A stretch of 64,000 nucleotides of DNA, taken from assembly GCF_051859565.1 (NCBI RefSeq), contig NZ_JBHYFK010000004.1, positions 1 to 64,000 on the forward strand, given 5' to 3'. Below the pieces are notes generated by a model that was given only the letters and a program-made list of their open reading frames with translations, searched no databases and had not been told where the DNA came from. Below, one piece after another: positions 15,584 through 23,442 of this stretch. Made by a program: the position numbers and the translations under genes. Numbering within the stretch: position 1 is the first letter of the stretch; the number at the start of each line of letters is the position of its first letter. Source of the DNA: Glycocaulis sp051859565 (GTDB taxonomy: Bacteria; Pseudomonadota; Alphaproteobacteria; Caulobacterales; Maricaulaceae).

Positions 15584-16672
15584 TCAGCCGATGACATCGC
15601 GATAAAGGCGCAACAGATTTGCGCCCATGATCTTGTCGGCGTCGCCCTGGCTATAGCCTCGCGCCACCAGCCCGTCCCGGATCACATTCATGCGTGCCGG
15701 CCCGTTGAGCTGGTCGATGAATAGCGGCCAGTCGGCATCATTGAAGGCCGCGCCCATCTCCCGGCGCAGCGATTCGAGATACTCCTCGCTCATCTCGATA
15801 ACGCGGTGATCGCGGTCGCTGCCAATGGCTACATGCTCGATGCCGCATACATTCACGGCATGGTCGATATGAGCGAAGTAGGCCTCTAGCGCGCCTTCGC
15901 GCCGGTCGGTGAGGAACGGGCGGATCTGGCAGATTCCCGTTACACCACCGCGCTCGGCCACGGCCCGCAGATTCTCGTCGGTTGTGCTACGGATATGCGG
16001 GTGAACAGACCGGCAAGACGCGTGAGAGTTGATGATCGGCACCGCTGAAGCCGCCACCGTTTCGGCCAGGGTCCGCATGCCCGCATGGGATACATCGATC
16101 AGCATGCCAACTTCGTTCATGCGCTCGACGAGCGCATGGCCAAACAGACTCAGGCCGCCATCATTAGGCTCCCAGCATCCTGAACCGGCCCAGTTCTGGT
16201 CGTTATAGGTCATCTGTGCAGAGCGGACGCCCCGCGCATAAAAGGCATTGACCCTGTCGAGGTCGCGGCCGAACTGCGTGGTGTTCTGGAACAGGTAGAA
16301 CACCGCGATACGGCCGTCACGGTGGGCTTGCAGGGCGTCGTCCGCCCGTGTCGCCTTGATGAACCAGTGCGGATTCTCGGCGATGTGGGCATCGTATTCG
16401 TCCAACGCCTGAAGGGCGTCCTGATAGGCGTCCTCTTCGTATTTGCGTGGATCGCCCAGCGTGACCGTAATCGCCGAAAGGCCGCTTGAGCGCATCGCAG
16501 TGAGCAGGTCATCGCCATATTCCAGACGAAGCTCGCCCATCGCATCGAACGCAAATGGCGCACTGGCAGAACCAGAAGCGCTGACCGCACCCCAAGCGGC
16601 CGAGCCCGCCACCATTCCGGTCAGACCGGCGGGCAGCGTTGCAGCGAGGAAACCGCGTCGAGAAAATTCCAT
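15584..16672 (-). CDS. Tat-exported M19 (membrane dipeptidase)-like protein
   Basis: This 362-residue protein is counted from the ATG at 16672, which places the Tat motif FSRRGFLAAT at residues 3-12; the extended start at 16735 would bury it. The fold matches renal dipeptidase family M19: YARGVRSAQMTYNDQN, GLSLFGHALVERMNEVGMLIDVSH, INSHASCRSVHPH and HVAIGSDRDH. The His of DVSH and of NSH are kept. The usual N-terminal H-x-D is DAMGE, and the usual bridging Glu region reads YLFQNT. The metal site is therefore incomplete or different, and peptidase activity is uncertain. Operator B lies 19 bases upstream. Confidence 0.85.
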   Translation of the reverse strand: MEFSRRGFLAATLPAGLTGMVAGSAAWGAVSASGSASAPFAFDAMGELRLEYGDDLLTAMRSSGLSAITVTLGDPRKYEEDAYQDALQALDEYDAHIAENPHWFIKATRADDALQAHRDGRIAVFYLFQNTTQFGRDLDRVNAFYARGVRSAQMTYNDQNWAGSGCWEPNDGGLSLFGHALVERMNEVGMLIDVSHAGMRTLAETVAASAVPIINSHASCRSVHPHIRSTTDENLRAVAERGGVTGICQIRPFLTDRREGALEAYFAHIDHAVNVCGIEHVAIGSDRDHRVIEMSEEYLESLRREMGAAFNDADWPLFIDQLNGPARMNVIRDGLVARGYSQGDADKIMGANLLRLYRDVIG

Positions 16673-16680
16673 GATATTGC

Positions 16681-16713
16681 CCCATAATATTTTCGCATCG
16701 GAAATATTATGGG
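16681..16713. promoter_or_regulatory. Nested operator palindrome B, upstream of dipeptidase-like gene
   Basis: Core TTTCGCATCGGAAA (16691-16704) lies inside outer arms CCCATAATATTT/AAATATTATGGG. It differs from core C at two positions in the best orientation. The AT-rich arms stand out against the GC-rich surroundings. Confidence 0.75.
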
Positions 16714-16817
16714 TTGGCGAATGGGGCGCTGGCAAGTCCCCTGCCCGCGATTCGGGCTACACTGCCGGACGTCGGAGCAATGGAAAGTGCCCTCGCGCGG
16801 GGGCAATTTGCGGCTTG

Positions 16818-17444
16818 TCAGGCCGTGTTTATCCACAGAACAACCGCATCCTGCTCGCTGATCGACACGCAGGCATGCCGCATATTGCTGTCGATATAGA
16901 TGCTGTCGCCTGCGCGGAGGTGTTCGGGCGCATAATGCTCGGTGTGAAACAGCACCTCGCCTTCCAGAACGTAGAGAAACTCCTCGCCCTGGTGCCCCCG
17001 CCAATCGAGAAACTCATCGATGGCCCGCGCCTTGATAACGGAGCGGAACGGCAAAATCCGTTTGTTCATAAGATCTGAAGCCAGCAGCCGGTGGGCGTAC
17101 ACGGCCGTTTCCATCAGCTTGCCATCCCCGGCACGCGTGACCGAGCGGCGCCCCGACGCTTCCAGACTGGTTTCGGCATTGAACAGCCGCGTGATGTCAA
17201 TCTCGAAGCCGTCGGCCAGCTTCTGTACCACATCGAATGTCGGCGACATGTGGTCGTTCTCGATCTTCGATAGCGTCGAGGCGGCAAGGCCGGTGCGCTG
17301 CGCTGCCTCTTCCAGCGTCCAGTTCTTGCTTTTGCGCAACTGGCGAACCTGCTTGCCAAGCGCCATGGCGCCTGCCCTGCGCCTTGCGGGTGGCTGAACG
17401 CGATTGGACTCGATGATGTTTTGATAGTCTTGCGTATTGCTCAT
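16818..17444 (-). CDS. XRE-family regulator with C-terminal cupin
   Basis: This protein has 208 residues from the ATG at 17444 (GGGG upstream); the longer frame to 17558 is unlikely. A helix-turn-helix of lambda-repressor type occupies about residues 30-85 (LGKQVRQLRKSKNWTLEEAAQRTG, then STLSKIENDHMSPT). The C-terminal half is a cupin sensor (FLDWRGHQGEEFLYVLEGE, LRAGDSIYIDSNMRHAC). Such regulators usually sense an amino acid, polyamine or a derived metabolite. The gene is divergent from the aldehyde dehydrogenase. Three matching palindromes in the locus are probably its binding sites. Confidence 0.9.
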   Translation of the reverse strand: MSNTQDYQNIIESNRVQPPARRRAGAMALGKQVRQLRKSKNWTLEEAAQRTGLAASTLSKIENDHMSPTFDVVQKLADGFEIDITRLFNAETSLEASGRRSVTRAGDGKLMETAVYAHRLLASDLMNKRILPFRSVIKARAIDEFLDWRGHQGEEFLYVLEGEVLFHTEHYAPEHLRAGDSIYIDSNMRHACVSISEQDAVVLWINTA

Positions 17445-17563
17445 GTTTGCCCCGTCGCGTGCCTGCGCCCTGTCCAGCCGTATTACCGATGTGTAGCGCG
17501 TCAAAACTATACCGCAAGGCCGATGCGCCAAGTCCATTCTCTTACGCATTTGACGCACAGAAA

Positions 17564-17584
17564 ACTTTCCGATAGGAAAAGTTG
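17564..17584. promoter_or_regulatory. Operator palindrome C, between regulator and aldehyde dehydrogenase
   Basis: Core TTTCCGATAGGAAA (17566-17579) is a near-perfect palindrome extended by AAC on the left and AGTT on the right. It sits about midway between the regulator start (17444) and the aldehyde dehydrogenase start (17682), so it could control both. Confidence 0.8.
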
Positions 17585-17681
17585 TATGACACTGACGTTT
17601 GCGGCGGGCTCACGGGTCACGGCCCGGGCCACCAGCTGGCAAACGCAATGAACCACACTAGCCAGAATTGGGGCGGGCTGT

Positions 17682-19244
17682 ATGCCTGATACACTAAGTC
17701 ACTTTGCCGCTGATGATGCGGTGATTGCGCGCGGCCCTGCCGTGTTGGCGCGCGAGGCCTTCTCGGCCATGGGTCTGGACTTTCCGTTGACACGCAACGG
17801 GGAGCTGACTGTCCACACGCCGGTGGACGGCTCGCAAATTGGCACGATGAGCCCGGAAACGGCCGCATCAACCGATACGGCCATCGAGAATGCGGTGTCG
17901 GCGTTCCATCAGTGGCGCGCCGTGCCTGCGCCGCTCCGGGGCGAGCTGATTCGGCGATTCGGCAATCTCTGCCGCGAACACAAGGAAGCACTCTCCTGCC
18001 TCGTCACGCTCGACTGCGGCAAGACGCTGGATGAAGCACGCGGCGAGGTTCAGGAAGTCATCGACATTTGCGACTTTGCCGTTGGCCTGTCGCGCCAGCT
18101 GCATGGCCTGAGTATCGCCACCGAGCGCCCCAACCACCGCATGGCCGAAACCTGGCACCCGCTGGGTGTGTTCGCGCAGATCAGCGCATTCAACTTCCCG
18201 GTCGCCGTGTGGTCCTGGGGCACGATGATCGCCCTGACTTGCGGGAATGCAGCGATCTGGAAGCCATCAGAAAAGTCTCTTCTGTCGGCATCGGCCTGCG
18301 CCGGACTGCTGGCACGCGCCTGCGCAGATTTCCCCCAGGCGCCAAAGTATCTCCATCAGATGCTGGTCGGTGGCGGCGATGTCGGCGCGCAGCTCGCAGC
18401 CGATCCGCGCGTCTCGCTCATCAGCGCCACTGGTAGCACGAAGATGGGGCGCAGCGTGTCGAGCACGGTCGCCGCGCGCCTTGGCCGTTCGATCCTTGAG
18501 CTCGGCGGCAATAATGCCGCCATCATCACGCCGTCTGCCAATCGCGATCTCGTGCTTCGCGGCGTGACATTCTCGGCAGCGGGCACGTCCGGCCAGCGCT
18601 GTACCTCCATGCGCCGTCTGATCGTGCACGAAAGCGTGCATGACGAACTGGTGGCCCAGCTCAAGCGGGCCTTCGGCCAGCTGCGTGTCGGCAACCCTCT
18701 GGAACCTGGCGTGCATGCCGGTCCGCTGATCGATCTTCCGGCGATGGACATGTTCAACGCGGCGCTCGATCAGGCACGGGCCGAAGGCGGTGTGGTGCAT
18801 GGCGGACAGCGCCTGCTGGCAGAGGAATACCCGGACGCGGCCTACATGGCTCCCGCCCTGGTCGAAATGCCGTCACAGACACCCATCGTACATACCGAAA
18901 CCTTCGGTCCGATTCTCTATGTCATGCGCTATCGCGACATCGAGGAAGCCATCGCGATGAATAATGCCGTGCCGCAGGGCCTCTCGTCGGCGATCTTCAC
19001 CGACAATATGCGCGAGGCGGAGCTGTTCACCTCCAGCCTCGGCAGTGATTGCGGTATCGCGAACGTCAATATCGGCACCAGTGGCGCAGAGATTGGCGGC
19101 GCGTTCGGCGGCGAGAAGGAAACCGGCGGTGGCCGCGCCTCCGGTTCGGACACGTGGAAGGCCTATATGCGCCGCGCCACCAACACCATCAACTACTCAA
19201 CCGACCTTCCCCTGGCCCAGGGCGTGCGTTTCGACGCGGCCTGA
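17682..19244 (+). CDS. ALDH7-type aldehyde dehydrogenase (piperideine-6-carboxylate dehydrogenase-like)
   Basis: This 520-residue NAD-dependent aldehyde dehydrogenase has Glu273 in LELGGNNA and catalytic Cys307 in GQRCTS. The C-terminal block NIGTSGAEIGGAFGGEKETG and ASGSDTWKAYMRR is characteristic of ALDH7 (antiquitin/AmaB). The best-known reaction is oxidation of the lysine-derived alpha-aminoadipic semialdehyde, or its cyclic form piperideine-6-carboxylate, to 2-aminoadipate. Here it is regulated from a divergent region with an XRE-cupin regulator and followed by two TPR proteins. The substrate is inferred from the family only. Confidence 0.88.
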   Translation: MPDTLSHFAADDAVIARGPAVLAREAFSAMGLDFPLTRNGELTVHTPVDGSQIGTMSPETAASTDTAIENAVSAFHQWRAVPAPLRGELIRRFGNLCREHKEALSCLVTLDCGKTLDEARGEVQEVIDICDFAVGLSRQLHGLSIATERPNHRMAETWHPLGVFAQISAFNFPVAVWSWGTMIALTCGNAAIWKPSEKSLLSASACAGLLARACADFPQAPKYLHQMLVGGGDVGAQLAADPRVSLISATGSTKMGRSVSSTVAARLGRSILELGGNNAAIITPSANRDLVLRGVTFSAAGTSGQRCTSMRRLIVHESVHDELVAQLKRAFGQLRVGNPLEPGVHAGPLIDLPAMDMFNAALDQARAEGGVVHGGQRLLAEEYPDAAYMAPALVEMPSQTPIVHTETFGPILYVMRYRDIEEAIAMNNAVPQGLSSAIFTDNMREAELFTSSLGSDCGIANVNIGTSGAEIGGAFGGEKETGGGRASGSDTWKAYMRRATNTINYSTDLPLAQGVRFDAA

Positions 19245-19283
19245 GCTGACATTCGACTTACCAACCCGAAGAAAGGGCAGACC

Positions 19284-20282
19284 ATGACTTTCAAGACCCT
19301 GCTTATCACCGGCGCGGCCGCCCTGGCCCTCGCCGGTACTGCAGCCAGCGCGCAGGAAATTCCGCAAGGTACCAGCTACCAGACGGAGTCGCTTCTGGGT
19401 GAACGCCTGTACACCCGTTCGGCCGAGACGATGAATCTGGCAGATCCCAGCGCATTTGAACGCGCCACGATTGAAGCCCATGCGGCCTATGTCGCCGACA
19501 TGAACCCGGACACGGCCACCTGGTACGGCCGGATGCTGTCCTATCAGGGCTATTTCCGTGAAGCGATCGAAGTCTATGACGCGGCGATCGAGCGCTTCCC
19601 CGAAAACGCCAAGCTGCGCCGCCACCGCGCGCACCGCTATTTCACGCTACGCGATTTTGACGCTTCTATCGCGGAAGGCCTTCGCGCCGCTGAACTCTAC
19701 GAGAACATGCCGCTTGAGCGCGAGCTGCTCGGCCCGGACTACTTCCCGTCCACGCCGGACGTGGTCCAGTTCTACCTGTATTACCATCTGGGCCAGGCCT
19801 ATTTTGCGGCGAACCAGTACCGTGAAGCGGCGCGCTGGTTTAACCGCTCGCACGAGGTAGCCGTGGGCGTAGATGATGCCGTGAGCATCACTGCAGCGGT
19901 CTATTGGGAATACATCTCGCTGGCCCGTGCGGGCGACTTCTTCGCCGCCCGTGAGCTGCTGGACAGCTACACCTTCACCCTCGAAGACCTGAGCGAGAAC
20001 ATCGAAAGCAATTTCTATTTCGATGGCATCCAGCTCTTCAAGGGCGAGCGCGACTTCGACACCTTCTTCAGCGATGAAGATACTGGCATGGCGTTCTCCA
20101 ACGCGTCGGCGGCGGCCTCGTCCACGGCCTTCACCCTTGCCAACTATCTGCTGCTGCAAGGCCATCGTGACGAGGCGAAGGAATGGTATCGCCGCTCGAT
20201 CAATGTCGATGGCTGGTCGTTCTTCGCCCGCATCCAGGCGGAAGCCGACTGGGCGACGCTCTTCCCGGGCGAGACTCCCTAA
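19284..20282 (+). CDS. Secreted TPR-repeat protein 1
   Basis: This 332-residue protein has a signal peptide (about residues 1-22, ending AASAQE). TPR-like helical hairpins follow: TWYGRMLSYQGYFREAIEVYD, YYLGQ-like FYLYYHLGQAYFAANQYREAARWFNRS and TAFTLANYLLLQGHRDEAKEWYRRS. It resembles the next gene in layout (a short lead region, repeats, an FFKGE/LFKGE block, then a last TPR), so the two are probably old paralogues. It follows the aldehyde dehydrogenase by 39 bases, with AGAAAGGG upstream of the start. Role: periplasmic scaffold or binding protein, unknown. Confidence 0.75.
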   Translation: MTFKTLLITGAAALALAGTAASAQEIPQGTSYQTESLLGERLYTRSAETMNLADPSAFERATIEAHAAYVADMNPDTATWYGRMLSYQGYFREAIEVYDAAIERFPENAKLRRHRAHRYFTLRDFDASIAEGLRAAELYENMPLERELLGPDYFPSTPDVVQFYLYYHLGQAYFAANQYREAARWFNRSHEVAVGVDDAVSITAAVYWEYISLARAGDFFAARELLDSYTFTLEDLSENIESNFYFDGIQLFKGERDFDTFFSDEDTGMAFSNASAAASSTAFTLANYLLLQGHRDEAKEWYRRSINVDGWSFFARIQAEADWATLFPGETP

Positions 20283-20295
20283 ACCCCTGCCCGGG

Positions 20296-20327
20296 GCCCT
20301 GTGCCGCCTTCCACGGCGGCGCAGGGC
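20296..20327 (+). terminator. Hairpin between the two TPR genes
   Basis: The stem GCCCTGTGCCGCC/GGCGGCGCAGGGC (one G-T pair) has loop TTCCAC and is followed by ATTTCTTT. It may attenuate or end the aldehyde dehydrogenase-TPR1 message before TPR2. Confidence 0.65.
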
Positions 20328-20355
20328 ATTTCTTTGCCTGACTACTCACTGAAAG

Positions 20356-21321
20356 GTGCTGGCCATGCCGATCCGAATGTCTACTGCCGTCGCTGCTATG
20401 CTACTGCTGGCAGCAGGTCCCCTGGAAGCCCAGATTGCCGACCGCGACGCCGCCCTCGCCCCTGCAGGAGAAGCCCTGCGTGAGGGCCAGACGCTGATTG
20501 GCACCCCTTTGAGCGAGCCGGGCTTCAGCCCCGAACTGCGCGCCGAGCTGGAGCTTGATCTGGCGATTGCGCGGGCCACGCTGGAACTCGCGCCGCACCG
20601 TGAAGATTCCTACATCTGGCTTGGCCGCCGCCTCGGTTATCTCGGCCGCTTCGAGGATGCGGTAGATGCCTTCACGCAAGGTCTTGAGCTGTTTCCTGAC
20701 AGCTACAAGCTTTTGCGCTTCCGCGGGCGCCATCTGGCGCGCAGCCGTCAGTTTGAGGCTGCGATAGCCGACTACACGCGTGCGCTGGAACTGATGGAAG
20801 GCGTGCAGGACAGTTTCGAGCCGGACGGTATCGCCAACGCCTATAACCTGCCGCTCGGCACCTTCCGCTCCAACCTTCACTATTACCGCGCCCAGACCAG
20901 CTTCGCCGTTGGCGATTTCGAGACGCTGGTGGCCGGCATGCAGGCTGCGCTGGATGAGCCTCTGCTGATCGATCCGACCGGCGATATGGGCGTTGCCATC
21001 GCCTACTGGCTCTATATCGGTCACAGCCTTCTGGGCGATGACGCGGCTGCGCGCGCGGCGCTTGTGCCGGTCCACGCTGACTTGCCGCTGATCGAGAACG
21101 CCAACTATCTGCGCGGCGCGCTCTTCTTCAAGGGCGAGATCGCCCGCGAGGAGATGGAAGCCTTCCCCGGGGCCATCGAGCAGTTCGCCATCGCCATGGC
21201 GGACCGTCTGGCGGGTGATAACGAGGCTGCCGAAGCGCGCATGGAAGCGATTGTCCGCGCTGGCGCGTCCGGCTTCTGGCCGGCCGAGACGGAAATCCTG
21301 CGGATCCGGGCGGAGCGCTAA
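20356..21321 (+). CDS. Secreted TPR-repeat protein 2
   Basis: This 321-residue protein has a signal peptide (about residues 1-23). Tetratricopeptide-like hairpins include SYIWLGRRLGYLGRFEDAVDAF, FRGRHLARSRQFEAAIADYTRALE and a terminal block with RGALFFKGE and MADRLAGDNEAAEARMEAIV. It shares the overall plan of the preceding gene. The start could be ATG 20365 (MPIRMSTAV). Co-localisation with a TonB receptor, dipeptidase-like protein and aldehyde dehydrogenase suggests a helper role for that uptake system; this is inferred from position only. Confidence 0.75.
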   Translation: MLAMPIRMSTAVAAMLLLAAGPLEAQIADRDAALAPAGEALREGQTLIGTPLSEPGFSPELRAELELDLAIARATLELAPHREDSYIWLGRRLGYLGRFEDAVDAFTQGLELFPDSYKLLRFRGRHLARSRQFEAAIADYTRALELMEGVQDSFEPDGIANAYNLPLGTFRSNLHYYRAQTSFAVGDFETLVAGMQAALDEPLLIDPTGDMGVAIAYWLYIGHSLLGDDAAARAALVPVHADLPLIENANYLRGALFFKGEIAREEMEAFPGAIEQFAIAMADRLAGDNEAAEARMEAIVRAGASGFWPAETEILRIRAER

Positions 21322-21328
21322 ACGCCAG

Positions 21329-21360
21329 GTGCCGGCGCGGTAAAAACCCCTCGCCGGCAC
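21329..21360. terminator. Possible terminator between convergent genes
   Basis: The stem GTGCCGGCG/CGCCGGCAC spans a 14-base loop between the TPR2 stop and the stop codon of the hemerythrin-like gene on the other strand. There is no strong T tract. Confidence 0.5.
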
Positions 21361-21852
21361 TTATTCCTTGGCGTCTTCGGCCTTTTCCGGCGTTACTTCG
21401 GCGTCGGCTTTCTCGCGCTTTTTGCGGCGATCAAATACGTCACGCATGTGGCGCTCATCGTCCTTGGACAACAGCTTGGCAAATTCGGGAAAATGATCGT
21501 CTTCTTCTTCATCGATGTGGTGAAGATAATCATGTTCGAGCGTCTTGAATTTCTGAAGCCATGCGCCTGATGCCATGTCTGTCGCGGCCAGATCGTTCAG
21601 GGCCTCGTCAATGTCGTGATGTTCGGCAACCGAGTGGCGGGTTTCATCGGTTGCGGCGGGCTTGCGCATCATCGTTGAATAGAGCGCCTGCTCTTCCGCA
21701 GCGGCGTGCGCCTTCACCTCCCGGGTAAACTCTTCAAACAGAGCACGGCGCTCGCGCGTGTCACCGCTGGTTTTGCCGATTTTTTCCAGCAGGTCACGGT
21801 GACGGTCATGGTCGTCCTTGAGGCGCGCAAAAATGGCGGCACTATCAGCCAT
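21361..21852 (-). CDS. Hemerythrin HHE-domain protein
   Basis: This protein has 163 residues from the ATG at 21852 (GGGAGAA upstream). It is a four-helix bundle with iron-ligand-like motifs KDDHDRHRDLLEKI, RHSVAEHHDIDEAL and LEHDYLHHIDEEEDDHFPEF. The C-terminus is a charged Lys/Glu tail. HHE proteins bind a di-iron centre and act in oxygen or nitric-oxide sensing, storage or repair. A candidate EcfG promoter upstream suggests general-stress control. Confidence 0.9.
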   Translation of the reverse strand: MADSAAIFARLKDDHDRHRDLLEKIGKTSGDTRERRALFEEFTREVKAHAAAEEQALYSTMMRKPAATDETRHSVAEHHDIDEALNDLAATDMASGAWLQKFKTLEHDYLHHIDEEEDDHFPEFAKLLSKDDERHMRDVFDRRKKREKADAEVTPEKAEDAKE

Positions 21853-21887
21853 CGCAGAGTTCTCCCAATTCATGCCAAGGGTTTAGC

Positions 21888-21913
21888 AACCCTCTAGCTG
21901 AGAGAATGGTTCC
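21888..21913 (-). promoter_or_regulatory. Candidate EcfG promoter of the hemerythrin-like gene
   Basis: On the minus strand GGAAC (21913-21909) is followed after 17 bases by GGTT. This is close to the GGAAC-N16/17-CGTT consensus, 36 bases upstream of the start codon. Confidence 0.5.
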
Positions 21914-21937
21914 CCGCGCGACAGCGTTCCTGCGCCG

Positions 21938-23317
21938 TTATTCCCTTACCGCAATAATCCGCCCCTCGCCAAGACTGAGCGTGCCGTCGGTATCAATGCT
22001 GGCAGGCAGCGAACCCTGGATAATGCCAAGGAAGGTCGTTTCCAGCGCCATCAGATCGCCTGCACAGGCCATGCGCGTGGACACGCCCTGCCCCAGCACG
22101 ATGCCCTCACCAGTCATCTGGTAGCTGGCCGAATAGCGATTGCAGGGCGCCTGACCCGACAGGCGGCCCTGGCCATCGAACTCCATCGTAACGGCGCGCG
22201 GGCCGGGCACTTCCTCGCCTGCGATATGCGTAACGCGCCATACCTCTCCGGCCAGCAGGCTCTCTGCATCGCCGCCGCAGCCGGAATAGGTCTCCATATT
22301 CCCAAGCGTGATGGTTACGGTGTCGGGATAGGACAGACCGGCCATCGAATCCTGACAGATCGTGTGGGTAATCTGGATCGTAAACAGCTCACCGTCATCG
22401 CCAGAAACGGTGAGCACGTTCGTTTCCTCGTCCAGCGCACCCCGCCCGGTCACGCGCCCGGAAAGACGTGTTTCACCGTAATCGCCCAGATACTCCGCTT
22501 CACCGCCCGAGAGCCGCAAAATCCAGCCCGGCTCGTTGCCGCGTGCGGTGTAGACAGCCGGCGCAGGCTCCGGTTGTTCCACGTCAGATTCTGATTCTTC
22601 CGGCAGATAGGCACTCGACTGACACTGCACCCACTCGCCATCCGCCTCGAAGCGGACCAGTGCGCCTTCGCCCCTGCTCCAGAACGCCCGCGGCCCTTCA
22701 TCGCTGCCAGCCTCGAAGCGGGCGCCCGACGCGGCAGGCACCGAGCTGAGTATATAGGCGGCGTCGCCCATGGTGAGCGTGATGTCCGGCGCGTGATAGC
22801 GGGCGCTGAACGACTGTCCGTCATCGCACATGTAGGCCGTGTCGTCCGAAGCGGAGTGATTGCTTCTGACCAGCATGATGACGCCGAGATCGGCCGCCGG
22901 GTTCCCCGCAGGGAATCGGGCGTCTTCGGGCGTAATCCAGACCTGGGCGCTGTCGGGATCGAGGATCCGGCCGCTCACCGCAAGCTCGCGATCAGTGGCC
23001 ACGGCCTCGGGGTCGTAGGTGAGGGTCAGGTCGATGGGCACCTGACGTCCGTTGAACGGTTCGCGCGCCTCCGATACCAGCTCGGGGCGGTCGCTGCCGG
23101 GCTCGAACGCCAGCAATTGCGCTTCCACAATCGCGTTGTCTCCAAGGGCAATCCGCTCCCGGTACGCGACGGCAAAGGTCACGCTGGCCGTTCCGGCTGC
23201 AGAGCCAGTGCCGTCATCCTGCACCGCCTGCCCGTTTTGGCCACAGCCAGCGGTCAGCAGAAGGGCGGCAGTTGCGAACGGAAAAAACGCGTAGGCCGGT
23301 CTCACAAAGAGGCGCAA
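21938..23317 (-). CDS. Mosaic envelope lipoprotein (YbaY-like, MliC-like, COG3650-like and META domains)
   Basis: This 459-residue lipoprotein has a lipobox LLTAGC with Cys25. It appears to join four small modules. Residues about 45-150 are YbaY/YscW-like (RIALGDNAIVEAQLLAF, ISGRIL-type turn VSGRILDPD). Residues 165-230 are MliC-like (YMCDDGQSFSARYH, TLTMGDAAYIL). Residues 260-350 are COG3650-like (GNEPGWILRLSGGEAEYLGD, CQDSMAGLSYPDTVTITL). Residues 360-459 are META/HslJ (VWRVTHIAGE, GQAPCNRYSASY, TRMACAGDLMALETTFL). All occur alone in other lipoproteins; MliC inhibits lysozyme. The role is probably envelope protection. Confidence 0.8.
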   Translation of the reverse strand: MRLFVRPAYAFFPFATAALLLTAGCGQNGQAVQDDGTGSAAGTASVTFAVAYRERIALGDNAIVEAQLLAFEPGSDRPELVSEAREPFNGRQVPIDLTLTYDPEAVATDRELAVSGRILDPDSAQVWITPEDARFPAGNPAADLGVIMLVRSNHSASDDTAYMCDDGQSFSARYHAPDITLTMGDAAYILSSVPAASGARFEAGSDEGPRAFWSRGEGALVRFEADGEWVQCQSSAYLPEESESDVEQPEPAPAVYTARGNEPGWILRLSGGEAEYLGDYGETRLSGRVTGRGALDEETNVLTVSGDDGELFTIQITHTICQDSMAGLSYPDTVTITLGNMETYSGCGGDAESLLAGEVWRVTHIAGEEVPGPRAVTMEFDGQGRLSGQAPCNRYSASYQMTGEGIVLGQGVSTRMACAGDLMALETTFLGIIQGSLPASIDTDGTLSLGEGRIIAVRE

Positions 23318-23442
23318 ATGGGATACTCCCTGCTGTGTCAGTCCGCATGATTACACTTACCAGCCCAGTGCGGAAAGCAGAACCGCACTGCCTGCCGGCA
23401 GAACGCCTTGCCGCTGTCCCTGCCCGCCTGTAGACCGGACAC

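Noticed and set aside
16829..16837. Perfect DnaA box TTATCCACA
   Set aside because: It lies inside the 3' coding end of the XRE-cupin regulator and is explained by its codons; no cluster of boxes or AT-rich unwinding region is nearby.
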